Assembly (NCBI RefSeq): GCF_038096175.1
Contig: NZ_CP151099.1
Coordinates: 436,501-500,500 of the forward strand
DNA: 64,000 nt
Direction of reading: 5' to 3'
Origin: Nostoc sp. UHCC 0302
Lineage (GTDB): Bacteria > Cyanobacteriota > Cyanobacteriia > Cyanobacteriales > Nostocaceae
Shown: piece by piece, positions 44,294 through 55,870 of the stretch
Layout of the letters: every line of letters begins with the position of its first letter
How positions within the stretch are numbered: position 1 is the first letter of the stretch
Position numbers and translations under genes: made by a program
The notes under the pieces: model-generated
What the model saw: only the letters and a program-made list of their open reading frames with translations
Databases searched by the model: none
Told to the model about the DNA's origin: nothing

Positions 44294-46675
44294 ATGACTT
44301 TAGCCAGTCCTCCACAAATAAAGCCTTTAACAGATGAGGATTTGTACAAGATCAACGCCTACTGGCGTGCAGCTAATTATCTTTCAGTTGGGCAAATATA
44401 TCTCCTCGACAACCCACTGCTAAAAGAACCGCTAAAGCTGGAACACGTCAAACCCAGGCTCTTGGGTCACTGGGGAACAACACCAGGTTTGAACTTTATC
44501 TACGTTCACCTGAATCGGGTGATCAAAAAGTATGACCTGAATACCATCTACATTGCCGGGCCTGGTCATGGCGGCCCTGGATTAGTAGCCAACACATATC
44601 TCGAAGGCACATATAGCGAGTACTACCCCAATATCTCCCAAGATGAAGAGGGAATTCAGAGACTCTTCAAACAGTTCTCTTTCCCTGGTGGTATTCCCAG
44701 CCACGCTGCACCAGAAACCCCCGGTTCTATCCATGAAGGTGGTGAACTGGGTTATGCTCTCGTCCATGCTTACGGTGCTGCTTTCGATAACCCTGATTTG
44801 ATTGTGGCTGCTGTTGTCGGTGATGGCGAAGCTGAAACAGGCGCTTTAGCTGCCAGTTGGCACTCCAATAAGTTTCTCAACCCAGAACGTGATGGTGCGG
44901 TACTTCCGATTTTGCACCTCAATGGTTATAAAATTGCCAATCCAACATTACTGTCACGCTTAAGCCAAGATGAATTAGAAAGCTTATTTGTGGGTTATGG
45001 TTACAAACCTTACTTTGTTGAAGGCTCTGAACCCACAGATGTCCACCAGCAGATGGCGGCAACTTTAGACACAATTATTTCCGAAATTCAAAATATCCAG
45101 AGAGAAGCTCGTGTGCATGGCTTCAGTAAACGTCCCCAGTGGCCAATGATTGTCCTAAGAACCCCCAAAGGTTGGACAGGCCCCAAAGAAGTGGATGGGA
45201 AAAAAACTGAAGGTTATTGGCGATCGCATCAAGTTCCTTTTGGCGAACTCTCTAAAAAGCCAGAACATATAAAACTCTTAGAAGAGTGGATGAAGAGTTA
45301 CAAACCAGAAGAACTCTTCGATACCAACGGTAAGCTGATTCCTGAACTAGCAGAACTCGCTCCCAAGGGATATCGACGCATGGGTGACAATCCCCACGCC
45401 AACGGCGGTATTTTGTTGCGCGACCTGAGAATACCCGACTTTAGAGAGTATGCCGTAGACGTATCCCAACCTGGAAAAGTTGAAGCCGAAGCTACTAGGG
45501 TGACAGGTAAATTTCTGCGGGATGTGATGAAACTGAACCTAGAAAGCCGCAACTTCCGCGTCTTCGGCCCCGACGAAACCCAATCAAATCGTTTGGATGC
45601 CATCTTTGAAGTCACAGACCGGACTTGGGTTGCCGAGATTCTCCCAGAAGACGAACACTTATCCCCCAATGGTCGGGTGATGGAAATCCTTAGCGAAACT
45701 TCTTGCCAAGGATGGTTGGAAGGCTATCTTCTCACAGGTCGTCATGGTTTCTTTTCATGTTATGAAGCCTTCATCCACATAATAGACTCCATGTTGAACC
45801 AGCACGCCAAATGGTTGAAAACTACCCGACACATTCCCTGGCGTAGACCAATTGCTTCCCTTAATTACTTGCTTACTTCGCACGTTTGGCGACAAGACCA
45901 TAACGGTTTCTCTCACCAAGACCCTGGTTTTATCGACCATGTAATCAACAAGAAAGCTGAGATTATTCGAGTATATCTGCCTCCCGATGCCAACACTCTG
46001 CTATCGGTGACTGATCATTGCCTGAGAAGTCGCAACTATGTCAACGTCATCGTTGCAGGCAAGCAACCAGCATTGCAATACTTAGATATAGATGCTGCTA
46101 TTAAGCATTGCACCAAAGGTGTTGGTATTTGGGAATGGGCAAGCAATGACCAAGATAGCGAACCAGATGTGGTAATGGCTTGTGCTGGGGATGTTCCAAC
46201 TTTAGAAACCTTAGCTGCTGTCGACATTCTGCGCCAAAACTTTCCAGAATTAAAGGTGCGGGTAGTTAATGTAGTCGATTTGATGACATTACAGCCAAAA
46301 AGCGAGCATCCCCACGGTTTAAGCACGAAAGACTTCGACACGATTTTCACTACTGATAAACCGATCATCTTCGCTTTTCATGGCTATCCCTGGCTAATTC
46401 ATCGTCTAACTTATCGCCACACCAACCACGATAACCTCCATGTCCGCGGTTACAAAGAGGAAGGAACCACTACCACCCCCTTTGATATGGTTGTCCTCAA
46501 CGATCTGGATCGTTTCCACCTTGTCATGGACGTAATTGATCGTGTACCGAAATTAGGGTATAGAGCAGCTTATGTCAAGCAGCACCTCCAAGATAAGCTG
46601 ATTGAACACAAGCACTACATTGAGGAGTACGGCGAGGATATGCCAGAAATCCGTGATTGGAAGTGGCCGTATTAA
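44294..46675 (+). CDS. xfp: Phosphoketolase (xylulose-5-P/fructose-6-P)
   Basis: A 793-residue thiamine-diphosphate enzyme that cleaves xylulose-5-P or fructose-6-P with phosphate to acetyl-phosphate plus GAP or erythrose-4-P. Motifs are [38 protein letters not shown], the ThDP/Mg motif [16 protein letters not shown], and the late [13 protein letters not shown]-like segment (here [16 protein letters not shown]). Length is that of a full phosphoketolase. AACGGAG precedes the ATG. With ackA (54.6 kb) it can yield acetate and ATP; with gap1, pyk and tal it forms a dispersed carbon-dissimilation set similar to the one I recall near all2561-all2567 in Anabaena 7120. Confidence 0.95.
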   Translation: MTLASPPQIKPLTDEDLYKINAYWRAANYLSVGQIYLLDNPLLKEPLKLEHVKPRLLGHWGTTPGLNFIYVHLNRVIKKYDLNTIYIAGPGHGGPGLVANTYLEGTYSEYYPNISQDEEGIQRLFKQFSFPGGIPSHAAPETPGSIHEGGELGYALVHAYGAAFDNPDLIVAAVVGDGEAETGALAASWHSNKFLNPERDGAVLPILHLNGYKIANPTLLSRLSQDELESLFVGYGYKPYFVEGSEPTDVHQQMAATLDTIISEIQNIQREARVHGFSKRPQWPMIVLRTPKGWTGPKEVDGKKTEGYWRSHQVPFGELSKKPEHIKLLEEWMKSYKPEELFDTNGKLIPELAELAPKGYRRMGDNPHANGGILLRDLRIPDFREYAVDVSQPGKVEAEATRVTGKFLRDVMKLNLESRNFRVFGPDETQSNRLDAIFEVTDRTWVAEILPEDEHLSPNGRVMEILSETSCQGWLEGYLLTGRHGFFSCYEAFIHIIDSMLNQHAKWLKTTRHIPWRRPIASLNYLLTSHVWRQDHNGFSHQDPGFIDHVINKKAEIIRVYLPPDANTLLSVTDHCLRSRNYVNVIVAGKQPALQYLDIDAAIKHCTKGVGIWEWASNDQDSEPDVVMACAGDVPTLETLAAVDILRQNFPELKVRVVNVVDLMTLQPKSEHPHGLSTKDFDTIFTTDKPIIFAFHGYPWLIHRLTYRHTNHDNLHVRGYKEEGTTTTPFDMVVLNDLDRFHLVMDVIDRVPKLGYRAAYVKQHLQDKLIEHKHYIEEYGEDMPEIRDWKWPY

Positions 46676-47393
46676 AGCAGGGCTAGGAACTGGAGACTGG
46701 GGATTGGGGAATGGGAATATGCAAGCATAGTGAGCTTTTCCCGGATTTAGGATTTTAGTGGCGGGTTCAATTCCTTACTAAAATCAAAATCTCCCCGATA
46801 CCCCATACCCAGCCCCTTTTTTCTGCGCCTTTGTGTTTAAAAACACTACGAATGCGAAAAACACTGTACTAAAATAAGCCAGCACACAAAAACACAGAGA
46901 AAATTCCTGAGAAGCTCTAATAATCCTGATAGTATTTTTCAAAGCTTATTGACATAAATCCTCATTAAGCTGCTAATATACTTTAAGCTTTTCAAAAATA
47001 TTCTCGGTTAATATCATGCAAGCATGGCTGTTTAGACTCTGGTATCACTTGCTTAATGGTCAAAAAACACCCAGTTAACTGACCTTTAAAGGCTAACTTT
47101 GCGTATTCACGTTGCTCATGCAGTTTAGTTGTTGCGTAGACATCTGCGACAACATTGCTTAATTTGTTTAAATATCAATATAACTTTTCTCAATTGTGGG
47201 TACTTGCGCCAAGGTTATATCCAGAAAAATGGCATTGCTGAGTAAAGGTATGAATTTATATCACGCAGAGGCACAGAGAATAAGAGTTTGAGAGATTGAA
47301 TTTTTGACTTTCATACTCAAATTCAGCAACGCCAGAAAAATAGCCATTTTTGCATAAGTTTTACTAATCGCAAACTATTTACCAGGTGTCAAA
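46676..47393. other. Repeat-rich intergenic region between phosphoketolase and flavodoxin genes
   Basis: 718 bp, no gene. GGAACTGGAGACTGGGGATTGG-type runs near 46686 belong to the family that invaded the NRPS. GATTTTAGT/ACTAAAATC (46752-46760 and 46777-46785) form a loose hairpin. CACGCAGAGGCACAGAGAAT at 47262-47281 and TTGAGAGATTGAATTTTTGAC are dispersed repeats. The flavodoxin promoter should lie right of 47300; no convincing Fur box was found. Confidence 0.55.
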
Positions 47394-47906
47394 ATGTCAA
47401 AAAAAATTGGTTTATTCTATGGAACTCAAACTGGCAAAACTGAAACTATTGCTGAAAAAATTCGAGATGAATTTGGTGGTGATGTTGTGACATTACATCC
47501 CATTTACGAAGCGGAAACTACCGATTTTGATGAGTATGAATTACTGATTGTTGGGTCTCCCACTTGGGACATTGGTCAACTTCAGAGCGATTGGGAAAAC
47601 TTTTACCCCGATCTAGATGAAATAGATTTTAACGGTAAGCTAGTAGCCTATTTTGGTGATGGTGATCAATATGGCTATAGTGATAACTTCCAGGATGCAA
47701 TAGGAATTTTGGAAGAAAAAATTTCCCAACGAGGTGGTAAAACTGTTGGGTATTGGCCAACAGATGGCTATGAATTTGAGCAATCTAGAGCTTTAAAAAA
47801 TGGAAAGTTTGTCGGTCTAGCACTTGATGAAGGTAGCCAATCTGATCTAACAGACAAGCGAATTAAAGCGTGGGTTACTCAGTTAAAGAAAGAATTTGGC
47901 TTGTAA
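47394..47906 (+). CDS. isiB: Flavodoxin
   Basis: A 170-residue long-chain flavodoxin that replaces ferredoxin as electron carrier from photosystem I during iron shortage. The FMN phosphate loop is GTQTGKTET (residues 10-18). The isoalloxazine-stacking residues lie in SPTWDIGQLQSDW (Trp57) and GDGDQYGYSDNF (Tyr94 region), and the long-chain insert is GKTVGYWPTDGYEFEQSRAL. No isiA gene is in the window, unlike the isiAB operon of many strains; a hydrolase-like gene follows 125 bp downstream. Confidence 0.96.
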   Translation: MSKKIGLFYGTQTGKTETIAEKIRDEFGGDVVTLHPIYEAETTDFDEYELLIVGSPTWDIGQLQSDWENFYPDLDEIDFNGKLVAYFGDGDQYGYSDNFQDAIGILEEKISQRGGKTVGYWPTDGYEFEQSRALKNGKFVGLALDEGSQSDLTDKRIKAWVTQLKKEFGL

Positions 47907-48031
47907 AGAGTTTATCAGGGCATGATACTACCATGCCTTTATTAAGTGAAATTGAATTGACAAGAACCTGTTCAATTTATAACTCTTAATCTAAAATTGA
48001 TAAACAAAATTTAGAGGTATGATAACTATTT

Positions 48032-48784
48032 ATGAATGAATCATTTGATGTTCTTTGGTTAAATGCCAGCCCAAGTTTAAAGCGTTTTAATAAACCATTA
48101 CTTGAATATTTATCTGGGCAGATAAGAGTTGCTGAGTGGGAATATTACCAAACCAAAGATGAAGCTAGCTGTATAGATCAAGCTGTGGAGTTACTGCATG
48201 AATTTTTAGAAACTTATCCTGACTCAGTACATTTAGCTGGTCATGGCATGGGTGGGACGATCGCCCTAACATTTGCCCGTAAATATCCTCAAAAAGTGCG
48301 ATCGCTAACTTTACTGGCTGTGGCAGCTCAACCTGCAAATACTTGGGACGCTCACTATTACTTTCAACGGCAACTTTTTAGCCTCAGCCGTGAACAAGTT
48401 TTAGCAAATAGCGTTCGCAGTCTCTTTGGAAATCAACCACCTCACACTGCTAAGAAGTTAGTAGCTGCCTTAGATAAAGATTTAGAACAATCTCCCTCAC
48501 AACACTCTCTGTTCAAGTTGGTTCATTTACCCAAGGGTGGGGTTTCTATGCCAATGATGGTATGTGGTAGTAAGAATGATCCGATAGTTGACCAATGTGC
48601 ATTAAATGATTGGCTGAATTGGTTTAAGCCAGAAGATAGTCTTTGGGAATGTGCAAAAGGATATCATTTTTTTCACTATTTTTACCCTCAAGATGTGGGT
48701 GAACAAATTTTGAATTTTTGGCAACGCCAACATCCGCAGTTGCAGACAGTATCTGTGCTTTCTTCCAATACTTCTATTGTTTAG
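48032..48784 (+). CDS. Alpha/beta-hydrolase-fold protein lacking the nucleophile Ser (IsiC-like?)
   Basis: A 250-residue alpha/beta-hydrolase. The nucleophile elbow reads HLAGHGMGGTIAL: Gly72 stands where the catalytic Ser of GHSMGG should be. The expected acid (VCGSKNDPIVD) and a His-rich end (GYHFFHYFYPQ) are kept. Unless another residue serves, it is probably not a classical hydrolase. Its position after flavodoxin recalls the isiABC operon of some filamentous cyanobacteria, where isiC encodes a protein of this general type; that link is tentative. GAGGTATG lies about 13 bp before the ATG. Confidence 0.8.
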   Translation: MNESFDVLWLNASPSLKRFNKPLLEYLSGQIRVAEWEYYQTKDEASCIDQAVELLHEFLETYPDSVHLAGHGMGGTIALTFARKYPQKVRSLTLLAVAAQPANTWDAHYYFQRQLFSLSREQVLANSVRSLFGNQPPHTAKKLVAALDKDLEQSPSQHSLFKLVHLPKGGVSMPMMVCGSKNDPIVDQCALNDWLNWFKPEDSLWECAKGYHFFHYFYPQDVGEQILNFWQRQHPQLQTVSVLSSNTSIV

Positions 48785-50708
<1,924 letters not shown>

Positions 50709-50737
50709 TGATAATTAGTCATTGACTTTTGACTCCT

Positions 50738-50810
50738 GTACAGACGCGACGCCAGTCGCTACAACGGGGGGAACCCCCACAACGCGCTGGCTCATTAATC
50801 GCGTCTCTAC
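50738..50810. repeat. Foldback repeat after gap1
   Basis: GTACAGACGCGA and TCGCGTCTCTAC pair over 11 of 12 bases, with inner complementary parts (GGGGG/CCCCC and GCCAG...CTGGC). The 73-bp element can form one long hairpin and may terminate gap1, though without a T-tract. Its GAGACGCGA arm recurs at 6871-6893. The rest of the 721-bp gap to pyk holds AT-rich sequence (50820-51110) and the 21-bp array. Confidence 0.65.
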
Positions 50811-51121
50811 TCTTGACTAGGCAATTTTGGGATTTAGGGTAAATATTACGTACCCAATGTGACTTAATAAAAAGTACTTTTAGACAGCGCAGGAGTGATA
50901 TTAAACACGTGCGAATTTGGACACCTGCATAATCGTTTTAGGTGTCTTAGTCGCAGGTAATGGGGTTAAAACTCGTCTTGTCAAAGTGAGTTATACCAAT
51001 TCTCTCAAATTTGACTACATTATGTCCTTACGACGCATCTGTAGCTCGATAAAAGCGAAGTTGTATTAAGTGAAAGAGTTAAATCTAACTCTTCTTTTAT
51101 AGAGGAATTTTAAAAATTTTA

Positions 51122-51349
51122 AGTTCTAAACTCGAAGTTCCGAGTTCCAATCTCGAAATTTCGAGTTCCAAACTTGAAGTTCCGAGTTCCAATCTCGAAG
51201 TTCCGAGTTCCAAACTTGAAATTCCGAGTTCTAAACTCGAAGTTCCGAGTTCCAATCTCGAAGTTCCGAGTTCCAAACTTGAAATTCCGAGTTCCAAACT
51301 CAAAGTTCTGAGTTCCAAGCTCAAAACTCCGAGTTCCAAGCTCAAAAGA
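51122..51349. repeat. 21-bp tandem array, ten full units plus a partial one, before pyk
   Basis: Ten 21-bp units start at 51122 and every 21 bp to 51311, with a partial eleventh; each begins AGTTCC or AGTTCT and contains CTCGAAGTTCCG or a variant. Units 6-8 nearly repeat units 1-3, pointing to a block duplication. Since 21 is a multiple of 3, two minus-strand frames stay open through it (heptapeptides like FELGTRN or LELGTSS), but they lack start signals. The array ends 80 bp before the pyruvate kinase ATG, so it lies in the promoter or 5' leader. Confidence 0.92.
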
Positions 51350-51429
51350 ATACAACTTGCAAGATTATCCATGACCATTTTGACAAAACTTGGCTAAAAC
51401 CCCAGGCTATTCCTCAACCCTTAATCCCT

Positions 51430-52860
51430 ATGCGTCGAACTAAAATTATTTGTACTGTTGGCCCTGCTACATCTGCACCCTCAAGGCTACAAGCCTTAGT
51501 AGAGGCTGGTATGAATGTAGCTCGACTGAACTTTTCCCACGGGGCTTATGAATTCCATGCCCAAACAGCTCAGTATCTCAGACAGATTAGTACTGAGCAA
51601 CAAAAGCCGATTGCAATTATGCAAGACCTGTGTGGGCCGAAGATTCGCTTAGGTACTTTACCACCAGAAGGGCTAAATGCAGAAGCAGGGAGTGAAGTTA
51701 CCTTTGTCTTACAAGAAGAAGGCAATAGTCTCGATGAACTACCTTTACCATTGCCAACTTTGTTTGCAATGGTGCGTCCAGGCGAACCGATTTTGATTAA
51801 TGATGGTCGCGTCAAGTTAATCGTTACCGATCGCGATGCCGATCACATCCGCGCCCACGTAAAAATTGGCGGGTTAATTTCGACACACAAAGGGGTAAAC
51901 CTTCCAGAAACTCCTTTACCCGTGAGTTCCATCACCGAAAAAGATTTACTAGATTTGCGCTTTGGGATTCAGTTGGGCGTCGATTGGGTGGCTATTTCCT
52001 TTGTGCGATCGGCACAAGATTTAGAACCTGCGCGGCGGATGATTGAATCTGCGGGGGCTTCAATTCGCTTGATTGCCAAAATCGAAAGAGCCGAAGCATT
52101 AGAACAGCTTGATTCCATCCTGAAAGTTGCTGATGGAATTATGATTGCCCGTGGCGATTTGGGAGTGGAAGTACCGATTCACGAAGTCCCTCTGATTCAA
52201 AAAGACATTATTCGCCGTTGCAACCATGCTGGTAAGCCAGTGATTACAGCTACGCAAATGCTGGAATCGATGATTAGCGCTCCTGATCCCACCCGTGCTG
52301 AGGCTACCGATGTTGCTAACTCCATCTTGGATGGTACAGACGCGGTGATGCTCTCTGGCGAGACAGCTGTGGGACAATATCCGATCGCAGCAGTGCAGAT
52401 GATGCACAATATCGCCCTCCGAACAGAACAGGTGTTGCAAGAGGGTAGTAGACATTCTTGGTGTCATGAGGCAGGCTCGTTGAGCGTGACAGAATCTGTC
52501 GCAGAAGCAGTATGTCGTATTGCCTACGAAACAGGCTCACGGGCAATTCTTTGTAACACGTCCTCCGGCAGTACCGCACAACTGGTGTCTAAATATCGAC
52601 CCACTACCCCAATTATTGCACTGACCCCTGACCCCACTGCTTACCGTCAACTAGCCCTTTCCTGGGGTGTGGAACCTTTACTGATTCCACCAGTTCATAA
52701 TGCTGAAGAAATGTTTACAAATGTAGTGAACACAGTTGTAGACAAGGGTTTGGCGAGTAAGGGTGATAAGGTAGTGATTACCTCTGGTGTTCCAATTGGT
52801 AAATCAGGAACAACTAGTTTAATCAAAGTGCATTCCATTGGACAGCCAATTTCGGCATAA
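51430..52860 (+). CDS. pyk: Pyruvate kinase
   Basis: A 476-residue enzyme making pyruvate and ATP from PEP and ADP. It has MRRTKIICTVGPAT, GMNVARLNFSHG (phosphate/ADP region), the metal/PEP site around IAKIERAEAL and GIMIARGDLGVEVP, and the family signature TRAEATDVANSILDGTDAVMLSGE. It lacks the C-terminal PEP-utiliser extension seen in longer cyanobacterial isozymes. The C-terminal allosteric domain is complete (SSGSTAQLVSKYRPTTPI...VVITSGVPIGKSGTTSLIKV). It is followed by tal after 158 bp; both may share a transcript with gap1 upstream. Confidence 0.96.
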   Translation: MRRTKIICTVGPATSAPSRLQALVEAGMNVARLNFSHGAYEFHAQTAQYLRQISTEQQKPIAIMQDLCGPKIRLGTLPPEGLNAEAGSEVTFVLQEEGNSLDELPLPLPTLFAMVRPGEPILINDGRVKLIVTDRDADHIRAHVKIGGLISTHKGVNLPETPLPVSSITEKDLLDLRFGIQLGVDWVAISFVRSAQDLEPARRMIESAGASIRLIAKIERAEALEQLDSILKVADGIMIARGDLGVEVPIHEVPLIQKDIIRRCNHAGKPVITATQMLESMISAPDPTRAEATDVANSILDGTDAVMLSGETAVGQYPIAAVQMMHNIALRTEQVLQEGSRHSWCHEAGSLSVTESVAEAVCRIAYETGSRAILCNTSSGSTAQLVSKYRPTTPIIALTPDPTAYRQLALSWGVEPLLIPPVHNAEEMFTNVVNTVVDKGLASKGDKVVITSGVPIGKSGTTSLIKVHSIGQPISA

Positions 52861-53018
52861 GCCACATAAAATAGGTCTGTGGCTATGGATATTAAACAGA
52901 ATTAGGCAATCATGAAGAAAAATTGCCAGAATCAGAATTGAAAGAACAGTAGAAAGTGTAAAGAACAAGGGAATTTAAGTAAGTAAGTCCTAAACAAACA
53001 TCCATCACGGAGTATTTT

Positions 53019-54020
53019 ATGCCTAAGAGTTTACTGGAACAACTGAGAAAAATGACTGTTGTGGTCGCGGATACAGGGGATATCCAGGCGATTGAAAAGT
53101 TCAAACCCCAAGACGCTACCACCAATCCCTCCCTGATTACTGCCGCGGCGCAAATGCCAGAATATCAGGAAATTGTCGATCAGACTTTACTCCAAGCCAA
53201 GAAAGATGCGGGAGCAGGAGCAAGTCAAGCACAGATAGTTTCTTTGGCTTTTGACCGTCTGGCTGTTGCCTTTGGACTCAAGATTCTGCAAATCATCCCC
53301 GGTCGCGTATCTACAGAAGTTGATGCTCGCTTATCCTACGATACAGAAGCTACTGTTACCAAAGCTAGAGAATTGATTGCCCAGTATAAAGCGGCTGGAG
53401 TTGATCGCAATCGTGTCCTAATCAAAATTGCCTCCACTTGGGAAGGGATTCGCGCTGCGGAAATTCTCGAAAAAGAAGGTATCCACTGTAACCTGACTTT
53501 ATTGTTTGGTTTGCATCAAGCGATCGCCTGCGCTGAAGCTGGCGTTACCCTAATTTCTCCCTTCGTCGGCCGGATTCTCGACTGGTACAAGAAAGATACC
53601 GGACGCGATAGCTACCCAGCAAATGAAGATCCAGGAGTTGTATCTGTTACCAAAATCTACAACTACTACAAAAAATTCGGCTACAAAACCGAAGTTATGG
53701 GAGCTAGTTTCCGTAACCTTGGCGAAATTACCGAACTTGCAGGTAGTGATTTGTTGACAATTTCTCCCTCGCTTTTGGGAGAATTACAAGCAACAGTTGG
53801 GGAATTGCCACGCAAACTTGACCCCGCTAAGGTAGCAAATTTAGAAATTGAAAAGATATCTATTGACAAAGATATCTTTGCTCAGTTGCACGCCGCTGAC
53901 CGCATGGCATTTGACAAACTAGATGAAGGTATTAAAGGGTTTACCAAAGCGCTAGAAGACTTAGAAAAACTTCTTGCAGAGAGACTGACTCGCCTTGAAG
54001 GAGTAGTAGCTAGTCATTAA
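53019..54020 (+). CDS. tal: Transaldolase
   Basis: A 333-residue transaldolase that exchanges dihydroxyacetone units between sedoheptulose-7-P and GAP in the pentose phosphate pathway. The N-terminal motif DATTNPSLI (residues 32-40) and the Schiff-base Lys136 in [12 protein letters not shown] are intact, and [18 protein letters not shown] and VMGASFRN are also present. Length matches the classical E. coli TalB subfamily. It lies between pyk and ackA, consistent with dark sugar metabolism. Confidence 0.96.
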   Translation: MPKSLLEQLRKMTVVVADTGDIQAIEKFKPQDATTNPSLITAAAQMPEYQEIVDQTLLQAKKDAGAGASQAQIVSLAFDRLAVAFGLKILQIIPGRVSTEVDARLSYDTEATVTKARELIAQYKAAGVDRNRVLIKIASTWEGIRAAEILEKEGIHCNLTLLFGLHQAIACAEAGVTLISPFVGRILDWYKKDTGRDSYPANEDPGVVSVTKIYNYYKKFGYKTEVMGASFRNLGEITELAGSDLLTISPSLLGELQATVGELPRKLDPAKVANLEIEKISIDKDIFAQLHAADRMAFDKLDEGIKGFTKALEDLEKLLAERLTRLEGVVASH

Positions 54021-54103
54021 GATTGGGTAGGGGTATACAAATGTATGCCCCTACAGCCAATTTATTCGTTGCAAATATCTTGAAGTTGCTTTAGAGGTTT
54101 TCA

Positions 54104-54475
54104 CTACAGTCGGATATAGATTCCTGATCTATATGGTCGTCTATAATAGCCATCCGGTCTATAGCGTGGGCGTCCATAATAGCCACGTGATCTATAGCGT
54201 GGGCGTCCATAATAACCACGTGATCTATAACGTGGGCGTCCATAGTAACCACGTGATCTATAGCGTGGGCGTCCATAATAACCACGGGATCTATAACGCC
54301 TTTGAGCAATCAATAGCTCTCCGGTTTGACCTTCAACTAAGTTTGTTTCTGTGGCAACATTTTGTTCATTGAGAGTGCTACTCACAGAACTAGCCTTTGC
54401 TTCAGCTAACAAGGGCGGATAAGCGAAAGCAAATAGCAATACCACTATTGAGGATAGTTTCTTGAAACTTTTCAT
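54104..54475 (-). CDS. Secreted Arg/Tyr-rich repeat protein
   Basis: A 123-residue protein. Residues 1-26 form a signal peptide (KKLSSIVVLLFAFAYPPLLAEA), and a Ser/Thr/Asn linker follows. Residues 60-103 hold four identical 11-residue repeats RYRSRGYYGRP, then one diverged copy (RYRPDGYYRRP). The underlying 33-bp DNA repeats span 54134-54298. The mature repeat region is strongly basic and tyrosine-rich, so it might bind polysaccharide or nucleic acid or cross-link in the cell envelope; this is a guess. A ribosome site is not obvious (AGTGTAGG 8-15 bp upstream). The complementary frames in this repeat are shadows. Confidence 0.72.
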   Translation of the reverse strand: MKSFKKLSSIVVLLFAFAYPPLLAEAKASSVSSTLNEQNVATETNLVEGQTGELLIAQRRYRSRGYYGRPRYRSRGYYGRPRYRSRGYYGRPRYRSRGYYGRPRYRPDGYYRRPYRSGIYIRL

Positions 54476-54575
54476 TTTTCTACCTACACTGGATATTCGC
54501 TAAATTTATTAAACACTTTTCATTTAGATAACGATAGAACCCATAAATTGAAAAAATTTAAAAGTGACTAAAGTC

Positions 54576-55802
54576 ATGAAAATACTCGTATTAAATGCTG
54601 GCTCAAGCAGCCAAAAAAGTTGTTTATATGAGATAAAAGATGAGGCTTTTCCTAATCAAGCACCTCAACCTCTTTGGGAAGGGAAAGTTAACTGGACTCA
54701 AGACCGCGGTGTAGCAGAAATTCAAGTAAAAACAGCTACAGGCGAAACGCTGCAAGAAGAAATTTATGGCGATTCCCGACAAGCACACGTCGCCTATATG
54801 CTCTATACTCTCAGTCGCGGTGCTACGAAGGTAATTGGTCAATTGTCAGAAATCGATGTAGTCGGGCATCGTGTAGTACATGGTGGGCAAGATTACCGAG
54901 AGAGTGTGGTAATTAATGAGGATGTAAAAAAGGCGATCGCTCGTATTTCTAATTTAGCTCCAGCACATAATCCAGCTGCATTAGAAGGCATAGAAGCGAT
55001 TGAGAAAAGCTTGGGAGATGTCAGACAGGTAGCAGTATTTGATACTGGATTTCATGCCACTTTACCCGATGCAGCGGCAATCTATCCTGGCCCTTATGAG
55101 TGGGTAGAGCAAGGTATCCGTCGTTATGGATTTCATGGCATCAGTCACCAATATTGTTCTCAACGTGCTGCCCAAATCCTAGATCGAGATTTAGCATCGC
55201 TGCGGATAATTAACTGCCATTTGGGTAACGGTTGCTCTTTGACAGCAATTAAAAACGGTCGCAGTATTGATACCACGATGGGATTTACTCCCCTGGATGG
55301 ATTGATGATGGGTAGTCGTTCTGGTTCAGTTGATCCAGGAATTTTGATTTACCTGTTGCGGCAATCCAATTACTCAGCCGAAAGATTAGATTACGTACTA
55401 AATAAAGCTTCTGGCTTACGAGGAATTTCGGGAATATCCAGCGATTTACCCCAAGTAACCGAAGCGATCGCTCAAGGCAATTACCGCGCTCAACTCGCTT
55501 GGGATATGTACATACATCGCTTGCGGTCTGGGATTGGTGCAATGCTTGCTAGTCTAGGGGGATTAGATGTTTTGGTGTTCACCGCAGGCGTAGGCGAACA
55601 CTCTGCGGGGATTCGCCAAGCAGCCTGTGATAACTTTGGATTTTTGGGGTTGAAAATTGACCCCCAGAAAAATCAGCAGCAGCCTGTTGATCAGGATATT
55701 GCCACGTCTGAGTCAACAGTGCGAGTGTTAGTTATACATACTCAAGAAGATTGGGCGATCGCTCAACAATGTTGGCATTTATTAAAAGCAATTAGGAATT
55801 AA
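54576..55802 (+). CDS. ackA: Acetate kinase
   Basis: A 408-residue ASKHA-fold kinase that converts acetyl-phosphate and ADP to acetate and ATP. I chose ATG 54576 (MKILVLNAGSSSQK), since homologues begin exactly there; a GTG four codons upstream is also open. Other motifs are VVHGGQDY, FDTGFHATLP, YGFHGISHQY, NCHLGNGCS and TAGVGEHS. It can use acetyl-phosphate from the phosphoketolase in the same window, and no phosphotransacetylase gene is nearby. Confidence 0.95.
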   Translation: MKILVLNAGSSSQKSCLYEIKDEAFPNQAPQPLWEGKVNWTQDRGVAEIQVKTATGETLQEEIYGDSRQAHVAYMLYTLSRGATKVIGQLSEIDVVGHRVVHGGQDYRESVVINEDVKKAIARISNLAPAHNPAALEGIEAIEKSLGDVRQVAVFDTGFHATLPDAAAIYPGPYEWVEQGIRRYGFHGISHQYCSQRAAQILDRDLASLRIINCHLGNGCSLTAIKNGRSIDTTMGFTPLDGLMMGSRSGSVDPGILIYLLRQSNYSAERLDYVLNKASGLRGISGISSDLPQVTEAIAQGNYRAQLAWDMYIHRLRSGIGAMLASLGGLDVLVFTAGVGEHSAGIRQAACDNFGFLGLKIDPQKNQQQPVDQDIATSESTVRVLVIHTQEDWAIAQQCWHLLKAIRN

Positions 55803-55870
55803 GAATATCAGATTTAATCTCATACAATTCACACTGTATAGACGTTGCATTGCAACGTCTATATTTTTTA

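Noticed and set aside
47290-47393. Fur box upstream of flavodoxin
   Set aside because: AT-rich sequence but no 19-bp inverted GATAATGATAATCATTATC-like pattern could be made out.
51097-51378. 93- and 78-codon minus-strand frames with heptapeptide repeats (LELGTSS, FELGTRN)
   Set aside because: Both are by-products of a stop-free 21-bp DNA repeat open in more than one frame, without start signals.
54091-54372. Alternative frames across the 33-bp repeats (HAIDHVVIMDA and VYSVGVHNSHVI types)
   Set aside because: Only the 123-residue frame has a signal peptide and a sensible start; the others are shadows of the repeat.
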